From contig UQKD01000033.1 in NCBI GenBank assembly GCA_900541585.1, positions 1-20,799 of the forward strand: DNA of 20,799 bases, written 5' to 3'. Numbering within the stretch: position 1 is the stretch's first letter; every line of letters starts with the position of its first letter. A program made the position numbers and the translations under genes. The stretch comes from an uncultured Alistipes sp. (lineage in GTDB: Bacteria > Bacteroidota > Bacteroidia > Bacteroidales > Rikenellaceae). Shown here one piece after another: positions 20,423 to 20,799 of the stretch. The notes beneath the pieces are model-generated. The model had not been told where the DNA came from, did no database searches, and saw only the letters and a list, made by a program, of their open reading frames with translations.

Positions 20423-20454
20423 TTTGGCGGAATGGAAAAACGATGCTACTTTTG
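20423..20454 (+). promoter_or_regulatory. Promoter of tRNA-Ser (-33 TTTG, -7 TACTTTTG)
   Basis: TTTG (20423-20426), a 20-nt spacer and TACTTTTG (20447-20454) form a full match to TTTG-N19-23-TAnnTTTG. The tRNA starts 6 nt after the -7 box, so the transcript probably starts at or within a few bases of the mature tRNA 5' end. Confidence 0.82.
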
Positions 20455-20459
20455 TCCCC

Positions 20460-20544
20460 GGAAAGTTGGCGGAGTGGTCGATCGCGGCGGTCTTGAAAAC
20501 CGTTGAACCGCAAGGTTCCGGGGGTTCGAATCCCTCACTTTCCG
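20460..20544 (+). tRNA. tRNA-Ser (TGA)
   Basis: A complete 85-nt class II tRNA. Acceptor GGAAAGT (20460-20466) pairs with ACTTTCC (20537-20543), discriminator G20544. The anticodon stem GCGGT/ACCGT encloses CTTGAAA, giving anticodon TGA (20494-20496). The long variable arm GAACC-gcaa-GGTTC (20505-20518) is characteristic of Ser. The T arm is GGGGG-TTCGAAT-CCCTC. CCA is not encoded. Open frames across it on either strand are not real genes. Confidence 0.97.
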
Positions 20545-20547
20545 CAT

Positions 20548-20641
20548 CAAGCGAAGAACAAACGACGGTTACTGCTTTGCAGGAGTCCTGTATACAGACA
20601 TCACCTCGAAAGAGGTGATGCCGTCGTTTGTTTTTCGCTTG
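20548..20641 (+). repeat. 94-bp structured element with 21-bp imperfect inverted repeats
   Basis: CAAGCGAAGAACAAACGACGG without its last base matches the reverse complement of the right arm: arms are 20548-20568 and 20621-20641, pairing at 20 of 21 positions plus one G-U. Inside are CTGC/GCAG with a TTT loop (20572-20582), the palindrome CTGTATACAG (20588-20597), and a 9-bp hairpin with a GAAA tetraloop (20599-20620). It starts 4 nt after tRNA-Ser. It could be a composite terminator, a structured small RNA or a MITE-like repeat; I cannot tell which. Confidence 0.7.
20599..20635 (+). terminator. Probable terminator of tRNA-Ser
   Basis: CATCACCTC (20599-20607)/GAGGTGATG (20612-20620) with GAAA loop, followed after CCGTCG by TTTGTTTTT (20627-20635). 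The T-run is displaced by about six bases from the stem, so termination through this hairpin alone may be inefficient. The T-rich stretch is also part of the outer 21-bp stem of the enclosing element, and the two folds might compete or combine. Confidence 0.5.
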
Positions 20642-20646
20642 CAACT

Positions 20647-20691
20647 TGAGGAATCCGAGGGATCACGGAGCGAATGCGACGTAATTCCTCA
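20647..20691 (+). repeat. 8-bp inverted repeat, second structured segment after tRNA-Ser
   Basis: TGAGGAAT (20647-20654) is the exact reverse complement of ATTCCTCA (20684-20691), with a 29-nt loop. It sits 5 nt after the 94-bp element. No T-run follows. The remaining stretch to 20750 contains no visible gene, but has a run of nine C at 20720-20728. Confidence 0.4.
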
Positions 20692-20750
20692 CTCCTGTCT
20701 GTAACCAGCAGCAGGGATGCCCCCCCCCGCTCGTTCGGATGATTGACCGC

Positions 20751-20799
20751 CTATTGCCGTTCGCTCAACTCTTTATAAAGCTCCAGCCGCAGCCCGGCG
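20751..20799 (-). CDS. C-terminal end of an unidentified protein (gene runs off the window)
   Basis: On the minus strand one frame reads AGLRLELYKELSERQ followed by stop TAG (20753-20751). The composition, with an amphipathic helix-like LRLELYKELSER, resembles a true protein end, and the other two frames are less protein-like. Only 15 residues are visible, so neither the family nor even the coding status is certain. Confidence 0.4.
   Translation of the reverse strand, partial: AGLRLELYKELSERQ

Noticed and set aside
20340..20618. Plus-strand frame of 92 codons across the tRNA-Ser region
   Set aside because: It runs through both promoters and the tRNA gene, and its sequence is just translated tRNA.
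20366..20644. Minus-strand frame of 92 codons over tRNA-Ser containing [20 protein letters not shown]
   Set aside because: This peptide is the well-known false translation of the antisense strand of a serine tRNA gene.

Overview
The window is a piece of chromosome from a member of the Bacteroidota, most likely order Bacteroidales and possibly an Alistipes-like Rikenellaceae (genus is an inference; no 16S is present). Evidence: five upstream regions carry the Bacteroidota -7 promoter box TAnnTTTG; Shine-Dalgarno sequences are mostly weak; one extracellular enzyme has the lipoprotein signal, DUF6359-like module, PL1 pectate lyase core and C-terminal sandwich-like region typical of gut Bacteroidales; and the ribosomal and RNA polymerase proteins look Bacteroidota-like. 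Base composition is GC-rich in the coding regions.

Positions 1-13,143 hold a long co-directional (+) run of information-processing genes: the 3' part of tRNA-Tyr, tRNA-Gly(TCC), tuf (EF-Tu), tRNA-Trp(CCA), secE, nusG, rplK, rplA, rplJ, rplL, rpoB and rpoC, closed by a strong 14-bp intrinsic terminator. It joins the tRNA-tuf-tRNA, secE-nusG and rplKAJL-rpoBC blocks into one array. I see no TAnnTTTG promoter inside it, so transcription probably enters from upstream of the window. RNA hairpins sit between tRNA-Gly and tuf, between tuf and tRNA-Trp, and between rplL and rpoB. They are good candidates for setting the different expression levels of EF-Tu, L7/L12 and RNA polymerase by partial termination or processing.

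Positions 13,299-20,287 are all on the minus strand and convergent with rpoC. Read in transcription order from the right: an HU-family DNA-binding protein followed after 26 nt by a class I/II PLP aminotransferase (probable operon, with a terminator); an OmpP1/FadL-family outer-membrane protein with its own promoter; tRNA-Arg(CCT) with promoter and terminator; a single-chain iron-sulfur L-serine dehydratase; and a surface lipoprotein pectate lyase. These are mostly single-gene units with separate promoters and terminators: amino-acid metabolism, outer-membrane transport and pectin degradation.

At the right edge tRNA-Ser(TGA) reads on the plus strand from a near-consensus promoter. It is followed by a strongly structured 94-bp element (21-bp imperfect inverted repeat around smaller hairpins), a second inverted repeat and a run of nine C. 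The last ~49 bp look like the C-terminus of an unidentified minus-strand gene. No CRISPR array, insertion sequence, phage or defence gene was seen. Most of the window is conserved core genome, and the least explained part is the 20,545-20,750 interval.
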